From positions 2,666,001 to 2,730,000 of the forward strand of contig NZ_CP122312.1 of NCBI RefSeq assembly GCF_029814175.1: DNA of 64,000 bases, given 5' to 3'. Origin of the DNA: Halospeciosus flavus (GTDB lineage: Archaea > Halobacteriota > Halobacteria > Halobacteriales > Halobacteriaceae). Each line of letters starts with the position of its first letter. Within the stretch, counting starts at the first letter, position 1. Positions 35,081 through 44,334 of this stretch are shown one piece after another. The notes under the pieces are model-generated. The model did not search any database and was not told the origin of the DNA. It saw only the letters and a list, made by a program, of their open reading frames with translations. The translations under genes were made by a program, and so were the position numbers.

Positions 35081-35113
35081 GATAAAAAGCCCTCCAGCTA
35101 ACTATCGTAATAA
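35081..35113 (-). promoter_or_regulatory. acs promoter: TATA box and upstream TAACTATC site
   Basis: The TATA box is CTTTTTATC in transcript sense (35081-35089). Ten bases further upstream is TAACTATCGTAATAA (35099-35113, + strand), whose first eight bases also occur in the right arm of the dyad upstream of the aceA operon and the SWIM gene. Confidence 0.5.
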
Positions 35114-35235
35114 TCAGTGAAGGTGACCGAGCGCGCCGCTCCGGTCAGATCCGCCCCGACGGCGTTCGGAGACGGGAGTTCGACCGTGTTCGCGGGGGCC
35201 GACGGCGCTAGGCAGTTAGCCCCGACGTTCCTGGT

Positions 35236-36948
35236 TCACTCCTCGAACACCGCGGTGAGGAGTTTCTGCTGGGCCTTCCGGAGGTGGTTGTGGAGCGTCG
35301 GCGAGGAGACGTCCATCGCGTCGGCGAGTTCCTCGGCGGTGCTGCCCCGCGGCCACTCGAAGTAACCCGCGAAGTACGCCGCGCGGAGCGCCGAGCGTTG
35401 CTTCTCGGTCAACCCCTCTTCGAGTGTCTGCCGGAGGTCGGTGCTCGGTGCGCTCCGCTCGACTTCGCGTTTCGCCCGGAGGTCGACACCGGGGAACGCC
35501 GCCGTGAGGTCCTCGACGACGCCGCGGACGTCGACCTTCTTCGAGAAGACGCCGGTGATCGTCGCGACGCCGTCCTCGGCAGTGGCCGACTCGATGGCCC
35601 CGCCTCGCTCGACCAGCGCCGTCGTCGGCGTCGGCCCAGAGACGACGAACTCCAGTTGGGCGCGCTCCCCGTAGTCCCGGATAAGACGGACGTCGGCGAT
35701 GGACTCGGACGCCGCGGCCTCGTCGAGGAGGTCCTCGACGGACGCGCCCTCCGCGGTGACGAAGTAGAGCAACGACTGGTCCTCGACGGGGACGAGTCCC
35801 TCCAGGTCGAATCGGCAGTCGAGTGCCGACGACGCCTCGACGAAGAACGACCCCTCGGTGACCTCGAAGGAGAGTTCGACGCCGGTGTCGGCGAGGAGCA
35901 ACCGCTTGCGCTCGACCGCGTCGAGGGTCCAACCGACGCGACGGCCGGCGTCGACGAGGAACTGCTTGAGGCCGGTACTGGGTGTGTCCGGGCCGACGAC
36001 GCAGAGCAGTCCGTGGGCGGTCTCGTTCGACCGGGCCACGCTCACCGCCAACGTACACCCACGATCCCACCGGTCGGCGTCGAGCGCGCACTCGACGAAC
36101 TGCACGTCTCCGCGGACGCCACGCTCGTCGAAGAGCGCGGTGTCGCGGACCGTGTCCTCGACCGTCTCGCGCGCCCGCGTCTCGTCCGTCCCGGCCCACT
36201 CGCGGAGGTCACCACGCTCGTCGCAGACCCAGGCGGCACGGACGAGGTCGCCGAGCGTCTCGCAGGTGGCGCGTTCGACCTCCTCGCGGGTGGAGACGCT
36301 CTCCAGCGCCGACCCGAGCGCCAGCGTCCCCTCGGTGAACGCGTTCCCGACGGCGCGGGTGTTCGCGTCGTCGTCGTCACCGTCGACCGCCTCCTCGTCA
36401 CCGAGTGCGGCGGCGAGTTCGCGGTCCGTCGGTGGGTCGAGGTAGGGTTCGAGGCTGTCGAGCCGTGACCACCCACCAGCCACCTGGACGACCCGCGGGT
36501 CGACGTCCTCTTCGACGAGGTGCCATCTGGCGAAGTACTGGCGGAGGTCCCGTGCGGAGACGTCCGCGAGTCGGGCGTCCCCGTCGTCCGCGCGGTCGGA
36601 GACGTCCGAGACGAGCATCTGGAGACGGCGCGGCGTCACTCCGAAGACGCGCTCGTCGTCGCCGGTGTCGTTCACCTCGACGTACTTCTGGAAGGCGTCC
36701 GCGACGTCCACCGGGACGTACGCCCTCCGGGTCCCCCCGTCTCCGTCCGGGACGTCGAGGAAGTAGTGTTCGGCTCCGTCGAACTCCCGTCGTGTGAGGG
36801 CTGACGGGCGGAGTCGGGCGATCTCGCTCGGACGGAGACCGACTCGCCCGCACAGTTCGACGACGAGTTCCTCGCGGTACGTCTCCGTCGCCCGGCACAC
36901 CCGCTCGTACTCCGTCGACGTCAGTCCGTCTCGCCCCCCGTCGGCCAT
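35236..36948 (-). CDS. Bat-like (bacterio-opsin activator) regulator with recombinase-like N-terminus
   Basis: 570 residues. Residues 1-175 resemble the catalytic domain of tyrosine recombinases: R39 in GLRPSEIARL, R136 in DLRQYFARW and Y169 in SLEPYL, but the usual His of HxxR is Arg133. A GAF-like domain (about 225-370), a bacterio-opsin activator domain and a C-terminal HTH_10 (about 510-565; STAEELADAMDVSSPTLHNH) follow. It sits between two acs genes, so control of acetate use is likely but inferred. MADGGRDGLT is the start; an upstream ATG would precede the TATA-like CTTATTC. Confidence 0.85.
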   Translation of the reverse strand: MADGGRDGLTSTEYERVCRATETYREELVVELCGRVGLRPSEIARLRPSALTRREFDGAEHYFLDVPDGDGGTRRAYVPVDVADAFQKYVEVNDTGDDERVFGVTPRRLQMLVSDVSDRADDGDARLADVSARDLRQYFARWHLVEEDVDPRVVQVAGGWSRLDSLEPYLDPPTDRELAAALGDEEAVDGDDDDANTRAVGNAFTEGTLALGSALESVSTREEVERATCETLGDLVRAAWVCDERGDLREWAGTDETRARETVEDTVRDTALFDERGVRGDVQFVECALDADRWDRGCTLAVSVARSNETAHGLLCVVGPDTPSTGLKQFLVDAGRRVGWTLDAVERKRLLLADTGVELSFEVTEGSFFVEASSALDCRFDLEGLVPVEDQSLLYFVTAEGASVEDLLDEAAASESIADVRLIRDYGERAQLEFVVSGPTPTTALVERGGAIESATAEDGVATITGVFSKKVDVRGVVEDLTAAFPGVDLRAKREVERSAPSTDLRQTLEEGLTEKQRSALRAAYFAGYFEWPRGSTAEELADAMDVSSPTLHNHLRKAQQKLLTAVFEE

Positions 36949-37062
36949 ACTGTTTCGTCTTCTACGGTATCCCGAATAAGTGTTGGGTACTGAGAACAGG
37001 GAACACAGACAGTTCACTGAATACACCGCGACCTACGGTGAGGCCTGTTTCGCGATTTCGAG

Positions 37063-39021
37063 CTAGTCCGAAATGTCCTCGACGATGGATTCGAGTTCCC
37101 CGACGATCTCGGGGTTCCGCAGCGCGCTCGTGTCCGAGAGTTCCTCGCCGTTCGTGATGCGTTCGAGGTACCGCCGCATCACCTTCCCGGAGCGCGTCTT
37201 CGGGAGGTCGGGGGTGAAGACGACGGTGTCGGGGGTCGCGAACGGGCCGATGGCGTCCGCGACGGCCTCCCGGACGCGCTCGCGGAGCGGTTCGGTCGCG
37301 CTGACGTTCTTCCGCGGACTGACGTAGGCGTAGACTTCGGTCCCCTTGAGGTCGTGGTCGCCGCCGACGACTGCGGCCTCGGCGACGCCGTCGACGCCCA
37401 CGATGGCCGACTCGAGTTCCGTCGTGCCGAGGCGGTGGCCCGCGACGTTGATGACGTCGCCCTCCCGGCCTAGGAGGTGGATGTAGCCGTCCCGGTCGAC
37501 GCGCGCGCTGTCGCCGGTCCGGTAGGTCCACCCACCGGTCCCGTGCGTCACGGGCGAGTCGGCACCGGGGTCCGCGCCCTCACAGAGCGAGGCCGCCATC
37601 CCCGGCCACGGACGGGTGACGACGAGCGACCCCGACTCGCCGGGGTCGACCGACTTACCGGTCGCGTCGACGACGTCCGCCTCGACGCCGGGGAGGGCCG
37701 GCCCGGCGGCACCGGGTCGCATCGGGTCCACGCCGGGGAGCGTCGAGAGGAGGACGCCGCCGGTCTCGGTCTGCCACCACGTGTCGACGATGGGGCACTC
37801 CTCGTCACCGATGTGTTCGTAGTACCACCGCCACGCCGTCTCGTCGATGGGTTCGCCGACGGTCCCGAGGAGGCGGAGACTCGACAGGTCGTGTGAGTCG
37901 GGGTGTTCCGACCCCCACTTCATGAACGCCCGAATCGCCGTCGGCGCCGTGTAGAAGACGTCGACGGCGTTCCGCTCGACGATCTCCCAGAGGCGGTCGC
38001 GTTCGGGGTGGTCGGGCGTCCCCTCGTACATCACGGTCGTCGCGCCCAGGGCGAGCGGTCCGTAGACGATGTAGGAGTGGCCCGTGATCCACCCGACGTC
38101 GGCCGAACACCAGTGCGTGTCGTCCGGTTCGAGGTCGAGGACAGCGTGACTCGTCCACGCGACGTGAGAGAGGTACCCGCCGGTCGTGTGGCGGACGGCC
38201 TTCGGTTGGCCGGTCGTCCCCGAGGTGTAGATGAGGAAGAGGTCGTCGTCGGCGTCGCGGGCGACGGGGTCGACGTCGGCCCCCTCGTGGTCGGCGACGA
38301 GGTCGCCGTAGTCGTGGTAGTCGTCACCGAGCGAGCGGTCGTCGCCGAGTCGGTCGACGACCACCTGTTCGACCGACTGCGGGACCGCGAGACAGGCGTT
38401 GTCGGCCTTGCTCTTCAGGTCGTAGGCGGTCCCCCGGCGGTAGTAGCCGTCGCAGGTGAGGAGGTACTCGGAGTTCGAGTTCTCCATCCGGGTGGCGAGG
38501 GCGTCGCCCGAGAACCCGGCGAAGACGACGGAGTGGACCGCGCCGATGCGCGCGCACGCGAGCATCGTGATGGGGAGTTCGGGAATCATCGGCATGTAGA
38601 CGGTCACGACGTCGTCCGCTTCGACGCCGAGGTCCCGGAGCGCGGCGGCGAGGGCGTTCACCTCCCGGGACAGGTCCTGGTAGGTGTAGGTGCGCGTCTC
38701 GCCGAGTTTCCCCTCCCACTTGATGGCGGCCTGGTTCTTCCGGCCCGCTTCGAGGTGCCGGTCGACGCAGTTGTAGGCGGCGTTCAGCGACCCCCCGTCG
38801 AACCAGGTGTACCCGTCATCGGTGTCGAGCACCCGGTCGTACGGCGTCGACCAGTCGAGGAGTGTGGCGGCCCGCTTCCAGCACGCGGGCCAGTTCTGCT
38901 CGAACTCCCGCCGGATCGACTCGTCGGTGACGTTCGCCTGCTCGACGAACGACGCGGGTGGTGGCAGTCGCTCCTCGTCCGCGGCGGGCGAGCGCAGTTG
39001 GGGGAACCTGGCGTCGTCCAT
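37063..39021 (-). CDS. acs: acetyl-CoA synthetase, copy 2
   Basis: 652 residues, clearly homologous to copy 1 at 33066-35054. Motifs are YTSGTTGQPKAVRHTTGGYL, DTWWQTETGG and PKTRSGKVMRR. It may differ from copy 1 in acid preference (acetate or propionate) or expression. MDDARFPQLR at 39021 is chosen over an upstream ATG at 39090 by family length; a TATA-like AATCTTTTTGCC (transcript sense, about 39046-39057) lies about 30 bases upstream. It has its own promoter, divergent from an MBL-fold gene. Confidence 0.94.
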   Translation of the reverse strand: MDDARFPQLRSPAADEERLPPPASFVEQANVTDESIRREFEQNWPACWKRAATLLDWSTPYDRVLDTDDGYTWFDGGSLNAAYNCVDRHLEAGRKNQAAIKWEGKLGETRTYTYQDLSREVNALAAALRDLGVEADDVVTVYMPMIPELPITMLACARIGAVHSVVFAGFSGDALATRMENSNSEYLLTCDGYYRRGTAYDLKSKADNACLAVPQSVEQVVVDRLGDDRSLGDDYHDYGDLVADHEGADVDPVARDADDDLFLIYTSGTTGQPKAVRHTTGGYLSHVAWTSHAVLDLEPDDTHWCSADVGWITGHSYIVYGPLALGATTVMYEGTPDHPERDRLWEIVERNAVDVFYTAPTAIRAFMKWGSEHPDSHDLSSLRLLGTVGEPIDETAWRWYYEHIGDEECPIVDTWWQTETGGVLLSTLPGVDPMRPGAAGPALPGVEADVVDATGKSVDPGESGSLVVTRPWPGMAASLCEGADPGADSPVTHGTGGWTYRTGDSARVDRDGYIHLLGREGDVINVAGHRLGTTELESAIVGVDGVAEAAVVGGDHDLKGTEVYAYVSPRKNVSATEPLRERVREAVADAIGPFATPDTVVFTPDLPKTRSGKVMRRYLERITNGEELSDTSALRNPEIVGELESIVEDISD

Positions 39022-39122
39022 TCGTCGTCTAGTCTTCGTGGTACGTGGCAAAAAGATTCGCCCCGCCGACGACGTTGCGACCGAGGCCAACGCTTTTCTC
39101 GCTCCCCGTCACCCTACTCGGT

Positions 39123-40031
39123 ATGACGGCAGGCGACCGCTACGAAGCGACCGCGTGCGACGGCGTCCACTACGTCGACACCGGAATGTACGACACCTCC
39201 GAGTACGGGGCGGCCTACGTCGTCGACGCGGAGCGGCCGGCGTTCGTCGACACGGGCATCGGCACCAACTACGAGTACCTCCTCGACGCCCTCGACGACC
39301 TCGACATCGACCCCGCGGACGTCGAGGTCATCGCGCCGACCCACGTCCACCTCGACCACGCCGGCGGCGCGGGCTACCTCGCGGAGGCGTGTCCCAACGC
39401 CGACGTCTACGTCCACGAAGTCGGTGCTCCGCACCTCGTCGACCCCAGTCGCCTCGTCGAGGGGACGAAACAGGCCGTCGGCGACCAGTGGCAGCACTAC
39501 GCCGAACCGAACCCCGTCCCCGAGGTCCGGATCGTCGAACTCACCGACGGCGACGAGATAGACCTCGGTGACCGCGTCTTCGACGTCCACCACGCCCCCG
39601 GTCACGCGCCCCACCAGGTCGTCTTCCACGACCGGCGCGACGACGCGCTCTTCACCGCGGACGCGGCGGGCATCTGGGTCCCGCCGCTCGAAGAGGTTCA
39701 CCCCACCTCCCCGCCGCCGAACTTCGACCTCGAACAGTGTCTCGACGACGTCGAGATGCTCCGCGACCTCGACCCCGAGTCGCTGCTCTTCGGGCACTTC
39801 GGCGAGTGCCCCGCCGACCCCGACACCGTGCTCGCCGACTACGCCGACGTCCTGACCGAGTGGGTCGACCGAATCGCCGAGAAGTACGCGGAACTCGGCG
39901 ACGAGACTGCCGTCCAGGAGTACTTCGCCGACGAGTCGGACCTCGACGACGTCTGGTACCCGGAGCGCGCCCGTGCCGAGGCGCGGATGAACGTCCGAGG
40001 TGTGTTGCGCTACCTGCAGCGACGGGAGTGA
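39123..40031 (+). CDS. metallo-beta-lactamase fold hydrolase
   Basis: 302 residues. APTHVHLDHAGGAGYLAEAC carries HxHxDH; further ligands are H in HHAPGHAPHQ, D in LFTADAAGIW and H in LLFGHFGEC. Length and layout resemble MBL proteins involved in thioester or quinone chemistry rather than beta-lactamases. It is divergent from acs copy 2, with the two starts 101 bases apart, which hints at a link with acyl-CoA metabolism. The substrate is unknown. Confidence 0.87.
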   Translation: MTAGDRYEATACDGVHYVDTGMYDTSEYGAAYVVDAERPAFVDTGIGTNYEYLLDALDDLDIDPADVEVIAPTHVHLDHAGGAGYLAEACPNADVYVHEVGAPHLVDPSRLVEGTKQAVGDQWQHYAEPNPVPEVRIVELTDGDEIDLGDRVFDVHHAPGHAPHQVVFHDRRDDALFTADAAGIWVPPLEEVHPTSPPPNFDLEQCLDDVEMLRDLDPESLLFGHFGECPADPDTVLADYADVLTEWVDRIAEKYAELGDETAVQEYFADESDLDDVWYPERARAEARMNVRGVLRYLQRRE

Positions 40032-40052
40032 GGGAACGCCGCCGACACCACC

Positions 40053-40096
40053 TAATTTATACTTACGCCCCTCGAACCCGCGTACTACACGGAGGT
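40053..40096 (+). promoter_or_regulatory. TATA box and Shine-Dalgarno of the antiporter gene
   Basis: TAATTTATAC (40053-40062) and GGAGGT (40091-40096) precede the GTG at 40107. The clear Shine-Dalgarno, rare among neighbours that look leaderless, fixes the GTG start. Confidence 0.65.
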
Positions 40097-40106
40097 CTCT
40101 AAACAG

Positions 40107-41972
40107 GTGTCGGCTTCTGCACTCCTCTCGCTCGTCGTGGCTATCATCGCGTTCGGCGTCGCCGCCCAGGTGCTCGCCGACCGCTTCCAGGTGCCGAGCG
40201 TGCTCTTTCTCATGCTCGGTGGCGTCGTCCTCGGACCGGAGGTGCTCCACGTTATCAACCCGGCGGCGTTCGGCGACGCGCTGCCGACTATCGTGGGTAT
40301 CTCGGTCGCCATCATCGTCTTCGAGGGGGCCTTCCACATCAAGATCGACAAACTCCGGGAGGCGCCCCGAGACACGCTCCGGTTGGTGACCGTCGGGGCG
40401 CTCGTCGCGCTCCTCGGGACCGCGATCGCGGTCCGCTTCCTCCTCGGGACGCCGTGGGACCTCGCGTTCCTCGTCGGGTCGCTGCTGGTCGCCACCGGGC
40501 CGACGGTCATCACGCCCATCCTCGAAGTCGTCCCCGTGCGCGACCGCGTCGCCGCCGCGCTGGAGACCGAGGGCGTCGTCAACGACGTGACGGCGGCCAT
40601 CCTCGCCATCGTCACCTTCGAGGCGGTCGTCGTCGGTTCGACGTCCCAGAAGGCCATGATCGAGGCGTTCACCGTCCGACTCGGCATCGGGATCGCCATC
40701 GGTGCCATCGTGGCGGCGCTCGTCTACTACCTGCTCAACCACGTCGACCTCTCGGCCGGCAACCCCGTCCAGAACGCCCGGTTCATCGTCCTCGCGGGCG
40801 CGCTCGTCTCCTTCGCCGCCGCGGACTACCTGAAGGGCGAGGCCGGCATCGCGGCCGTCGCGACGGCGGGCGTCCTCCTGGGCAACGCCGACCTCCCCTA
40901 CGAGGAGGAGATCGAGTCGTTCAAGGGCGACATCACCCTCATCGTCCTCTCGTTCGTCTTCATCACGCTCGCCGCCCTCCTCTCCTTCGAGGACCTCCTC
41001 TACCTCGGGTGGCGGGGACTCCTCGTCGCGGTCCTCGTCGCGGGGGTCATCCGCCCCGTCGGCGTCATGCTCTCGACGGTCGGAGACCGATTCACCGGCG
41101 GCGAGCGGGCCTTCATGAGTTTCGTCGGCCCGCGGGGGATCATCCCCGCGTCCGTCGCGACCCTCTTCGCCGTCCAACTGCAGGCCGAAGGGATGCACGA
41201 GGCCGCACGCGTCCTCGTCGGCATCGTCTTCCTCGTCATCCTCTTCACCGTCGTCTTCGAGGGTGGACCCGCCAGACAGATAGCTAGCTTCCTCGACGTA
41301 ATACCCATGCGCGTAGTCATCGTCGGCGGCGGCACCGTGGGCCGGGCGCTCGCAACGCGTCTGGAAGACCGCGGTGAGAACGTCGTCATCATCGAACAGG
41401 ACGAATCGGCAGTCGAACGAGCACGTGAAGAAGGGTTCACCGTCCACATCGGGGACGGGACCGACACCGACGTCCTCCGCCGGGCGGGCGTCGAGAACGC
41501 GAAAATCGTCGTCGCCGCGACCGGAGACGACGACGTGAACCTGCTGGTCTCGCAACTCGCGGACTCGAAGTTCGACGTCGAGACCATCATCGCCCGCGCG
41601 AACAACCCGGACAACGTCGACGCCTTCGAGGACCTCGGTGTCCGCACCGTCTCCTCGACGATGGCGACGGCCTGGGGGATCGACAACCTCATCGAGCGCC
41701 CCGCGCTCGCCAACTGGATGACCGAGATCGGTCGCTCCGGCGACGTCCAGGAGATCGAGGTCACCTCCGAGAGTCTCGTCGGGAAGACCATCGGCGAACT
41801 CGACGAAGAGTTGCCGAACGGCTGTATCATCGCGCTCGTCGGCCGCGACGAGGAGAACCAGGTCCCCGAGCAGGACTTCACCCTCCAACTCGGCGACCAC
41901 CTCACCTTCCTCGGTCGGAAGGAGGCGGTCCGCGAGGCCATCGACATGTGTCACCCGCGGGAGAACCCCTGA
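40107..41972 (+). CDS. CPA1-type cation/proton antiporter with RCK domains
   Basis: 621 residues from GTG. The first 390 residues hold about 12 membrane segments of a Na+(K+)/H+ antiporter, with VATGPTVITPILEVVPVRDR and LETEGVVNDVTAAI (the ND-type ion site) and SFVGPRGIIPASVA. After a short link come an RCK_N domain (MRVVIVGGGTVGRALATRLE, about 400-515) and a TrkA_C domain (about 540-615). The RCK part binds nucleotides or ions to gate transport. It helps pH and salt balance. Confidence 0.93.
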   Translation: MSASALLSLVVAIIAFGVAAQVLADRFQVPSVLFLMLGGVVLGPEVLHVINPAAFGDALPTIVGISVAIIVFEGAFHIKIDKLREAPRDTLRLVTVGALVALLGTAIAVRFLLGTPWDLAFLVGSLLVATGPTVITPILEVVPVRDRVAAALETEGVVNDVTAAILAIVTFEAVVVGSTSQKAMIEAFTVRLGIGIAIGAIVAALVYYLLNHVDLSAGNPVQNARFIVLAGALVSFAAADYLKGEAGIAAVATAGVLLGNADLPYEEEIESFKGDITLIVLSFVFITLAALLSFEDLLYLGWRGLLVAVLVAGVIRPVGVMLSTVGDRFTGGERAFMSFVGPRGIIPASVATLFAVQLQAEGMHEAARVLVGIVFLVILFTVVFEGGPARQIASFLDVIPMRVVIVGGGTVGRALATRLEDRGENVVIIEQDESAVERAREEGFTVHIGDGTDTDVLRRAGVENAKIVVAATGDDDVNLLVSQLADSKFDVETIIARANNPDNVDAFEDLGVRTVSSTMATAWGIDNLIERPALANWMTEIGRSGDVQEIEVTSESLVGKTIGELDEELPNGCIIALVGRDEENQVPEQDFTLQLGDHLTFLGRKEAVREAIDMCHPRENP

Positions 41973-42036
41973 GCGCTCCCCACCTGTCCCTCTCCGCCCC
42001 ACAACGTCTTTCTTCGCGACGCTCCCGTCCCCGAAC

Positions 42037-42585
42037 ATGGCTGGCGAGTTCTACGACGCGCTCGGCACGGTGACCGGCTACGCCCTCGAACTCGGCGACG
42101 ACGTCCGAACCTTCCAGTACGACGTCGAGGGGACCGAGGTCGCGGGTCTCCGGGTCGACCGCAACGACAACCGCGTCCGCCTCACCGGATTCCGGGGTGA
42201 CCGCTCCTTCCTCGTCGAGTACGTCTTCCGCGTCAGCGACCACCTCGACGGGGGCGTCGAGGCACTCGACGAGGAGACCCTCGACCGTGCACACGAGGCC
42301 GCCGCCGAGGCCGTCCACGACACCGACGCCTCGATCCGTCGGCTGACCGCCGGCGACGGCGAAGGCCAGCGCTGGGACGGCTACGCGGTTCAGGACCGAC
42401 TCTACCCCTTCGACGCGGGGTTCGGACTTCGGGAGTACAACGAGACGGTGAAGGGCGTCGTCCGCGCGGGCGTCCCGGTCGCACGGGCCGCCGCCGAGGA
42501 ACTCGACGCCGTCTCCGAGGACGTCGTCCCAGGGACGGCCGAGTCCGAGGAAGAGCCGCGACGAATCGATCGGATGTACGAGTAG
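42037..42585 (+). CDS. uncharacterised 182-residue protein
   Basis: No cysteines, signal or membrane segment. The first 90 residues look like a small alpha/beta domain (YALELGDDVRTFQYDVEGTE, FRGDRSFLVEYVFRV), followed by an Ala/Glu-rich helical part and the segment RLYPFDAGFGLREYNETV. I do not recognise the family. It follows the antiporter after 64 bases in the same direction and converges with a two-helix membrane protein gene whose stop adjoins its own. Confidence 0.6.
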   Translation: MAGEFYDALGTVTGYALELGDDVRTFQYDVEGTEVAGLRVDRNDNRVRLTGFRGDRSFLVEYVFRVSDHLDGGVEALDEETLDRAHEAAAEAVHDTDASIRRLTAGDGEGQRWDGYAVQDRLYPFDAGFGLREYNETVKGVVRAGVPVARAAAEELDAVSEDVVPGTAESEEEPRRIDRMYE

Positions 42586-42828
42586 TCAGTCCGACTCTCG
42601 CAGTAGCAATTGGACGTTCCCCAGGAGCGCGAGTCCACCGGGGAAGACCACGACGACGCTCGCAGCGAACCACGCGCCCGAGTGCGCGTCGGTGAACTCG
42701 AACACCGGACGGAACAGTCCTTCGAGCGGGCCACCGAGGACGAAGACGTCGAAGAAACCGACGGCGACGAAGACGATGAGCGCGAGTTCGAAGGTCCACA
42801 ACACGGCCAACTCGCGGAGGGAGGGCAT
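42586..42828 (-). CDS. small two-helix membrane protein
   Basis: 80 residues starting MPSLRELAVLWTFELALIVF with two membrane segments (about 8-30 and 50-73) and a short charged tail. The stop abuts the convergent gene at 42585. The start at 42828 is chosen because the in-frame upstream sequence runs through the truncated thiolase copy in a wrong frame. Family not recognised. Confidence 0.6.
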   Translation of the reverse strand: MPSLRELAVLWTFELALIVFVAVGFFDVFVLGGPLEGLFRPVFEFTDAHSGAWFAASVVVVFPGGLALLGNVQLLLRESD

Positions 42829-42877
42829 ATTCGCCGGTGGTCGGCCGTCCACAAAAAACCGAGAGTTCCGAGGAGTT

Positions 42878-42965
42878 CTACTTCCGCTCGAACGTGATGG
42901 CGCCACCCTGCCCGAAGCCGACACAGAGCGTCGCGAGGCCTTTCTCGGCGTCGCGCTCCTCCAGT
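42878..42965 (-). pseudogene. duplicated 3' end of a thiolase gene
   Basis: On the minus strand, translation ends ...[18 protein letters not shown], then AITFERK and a stop, the same end as the intact thiolase at 43126. The first 75 or so bases (from the stop) match that gene with a single difference; identity then fades around 42953. No upstream thiolase sequence remains. It is a fragment of about 28 codons, separated from the intact gene by a hairpin-rich spacer. Confidence 0.8.
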
Positions 42966-43036
42966 ACCTTTTGCTGCGCTCGGTCACTTCGCTCCCTCGC
43001 TGGCAAAAGATACGCGAAAACCCGTCTCGCTCCAGT

Positions 43037-43112
43037 GCACGGCCGAAGGCCGTGCGTAGTCGCTCGTCGGTCCGTTCGCTCACGACGTTCGCTCACGGGC
43101 GAATATCCCGTG
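43037..43112. repeat. two perfect hairpins between thiolase 3' copies
   Basis: GCACGGCC-GAA-GGCCGTGC (43037-43055) and CACGGG-7 bases-CCCGTG (43094-43112). The second lies just after the intact thiolase stop and could end its transcript. Confidence 0.7.
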
Positions 43113-43125
43113 GGAAGGAGGCGAC

Positions 43126-44268
43126 CTACTTCCGCTCGAACGTGATGGCGCCGCCCTGCCCGAAGCCGACACAGAGCGTCGCGAGGCCTTTCTCGGCGTC
43201 ACGCTTCTCCATCTCGTGGATGAGCGTCACGGGGAGGCGAGCGCCGGAGGTACCGAGCGGGTGGCCGATGGCGATGGCGCCGCCGTTGACGTTGAACTTG
43301 TCGTCGGGGATGCCGAGTTCGCGCTGGCTGTAGAGCGTCTGGGAGGCGAACGCCTCGTTGAGTTCCACGAGGTCGAACTCGTCGATGGACTCGCCCGTGC
43401 GTTCGAGGAGGCCCTTCGTCGCCGGGACCGGGCCGATGCCCATGACCGTGGGGTCGACGCCCGCGACGTTGTTGTCGCCGACGTAGGCCATGATGTCGAG
43501 GTCGTGTTCCTCGGCGTAGGCCTCGCTCGTGACGAGCGTCGCGGCCGCGCCGTCGGAGATCTGGGAGGCGTTCCCCGCCGTGACCGCGCCGTCGCTCTTG
43601 AACACGGGGTCGAGCGACTGGAGCGTCTCGAAGTCGGTGCCCGGGCGGATGCCCTCGTCCTCGGTGACGAGTCCGTCGTCGGTCTCGATGGGGACGATCT
43701 CGTCGTCGAAGCGGCCCGACTCGGTCGCTTCGGCGGCACGCTCGTGGCTCCGGACCGAGTAGCGGTCCATCTCCTCGCGGGTGACGTCGTACTCCTCGGC
43801 GACCTTCTCGGCGGTCATCCCCATCGTGAGGTCGGGGAGGTCGTACTCGTCGCCGAGGCCCGGGTGGACACTCTCGTAGCCGTGTTCCATCGGGACGCGG
43901 GACATGTTCTCAACGCCGCCCGCGATGATGGCCTGTCGCTGGCCCGCGCGGATGGCGTCGCTGGCGCTCATGATGGACTGCATCGAAGAGGCACACCATC
44001 GGTTGATGGTCGTCGCGGGGACAGACTCGCCGAGGTCCGAGAGGAGTGCGACGACGCGGGCGACGTTGTTGTCCTGCTCGCCGCGCTGCTGGGCACACCC
44101 GAGCATCAGGTCGTCGATGGCCTCGCCGTCGAGGTCGTTCTCCGCGAGGATGTGGTTCACGAGCGGGACGACGAGGTCCTCGCTCCGGGTGTCCTCGTAG
44201 ACGCCTCCCTCTCTGCCCTGCGGGGTCCGGACTGCGGCCGCGATGACCGGCGTGGTGTCGGATGACAT
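43126..44268 (-). CDS. acetyl-CoA C-acyltransferase (thiolase)
   Basis: 380 residues. The nucleophile is the Cys in [11 protein letters not shown], the His is in [19 protein letters not shown], and the second Cys is in [11 protein letters not shown]. It cleaves 3-ketoacyl-CoA or joins acetyl-CoA units, in fatty-acid breakdown or polyhydroxyalkanoate/isoprenoid precursor synthesis. The start [10 protein letters not shown] is chosen over an ATG 17 codons upstream. It fits the acetate/fatty-acid theme of this region. Confidence 0.93.
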   Translation of the reverse strand: MSSDTTPVIAAAVRTPQGREGGVYEDTRSEDLVVPLVNHILAENDLDGEAIDDLMLGCAQQRGEQDNNVARVVALLSDLGESVPATTINRWCASSMQSIMSASDAIRAGQRQAIIAGGVENMSRVPMEHGYESVHPGLGDEYDLPDLTMGMTAEKVAEEYDVTREEMDRYSVRSHERAAEATESGRFDDEIVPIETDDGLVTEDEGIRPGTDFETLQSLDPVFKSDGAVTAGNASQISDGAAATLVTSEAYAEEHDLDIMAYVGDNNVAGVDPTVMGIGPVPATKGLLERTGESIDEFDLVELNEAFASQTLYSQRELGIPDDKFNVNGGAIAIGHPLGTSGARLPVTLIHEMEKRDAEKGLATLCVGFGQGGAITFERK

Positions 44269-44334
44269 GTTCGTCCACTCCTCGTCGCTGCACGAACTTA
44301 GCAGTTGTTGATGAAACACGCGAGTGGAGAATAG

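Noticed and set aside
39114-42038. Very long minus-strand frame opposite the MBL and antiporter genes
   Set aside because: Antisense shadow; the + strand encodes two clear families and the minus frame has no motif.
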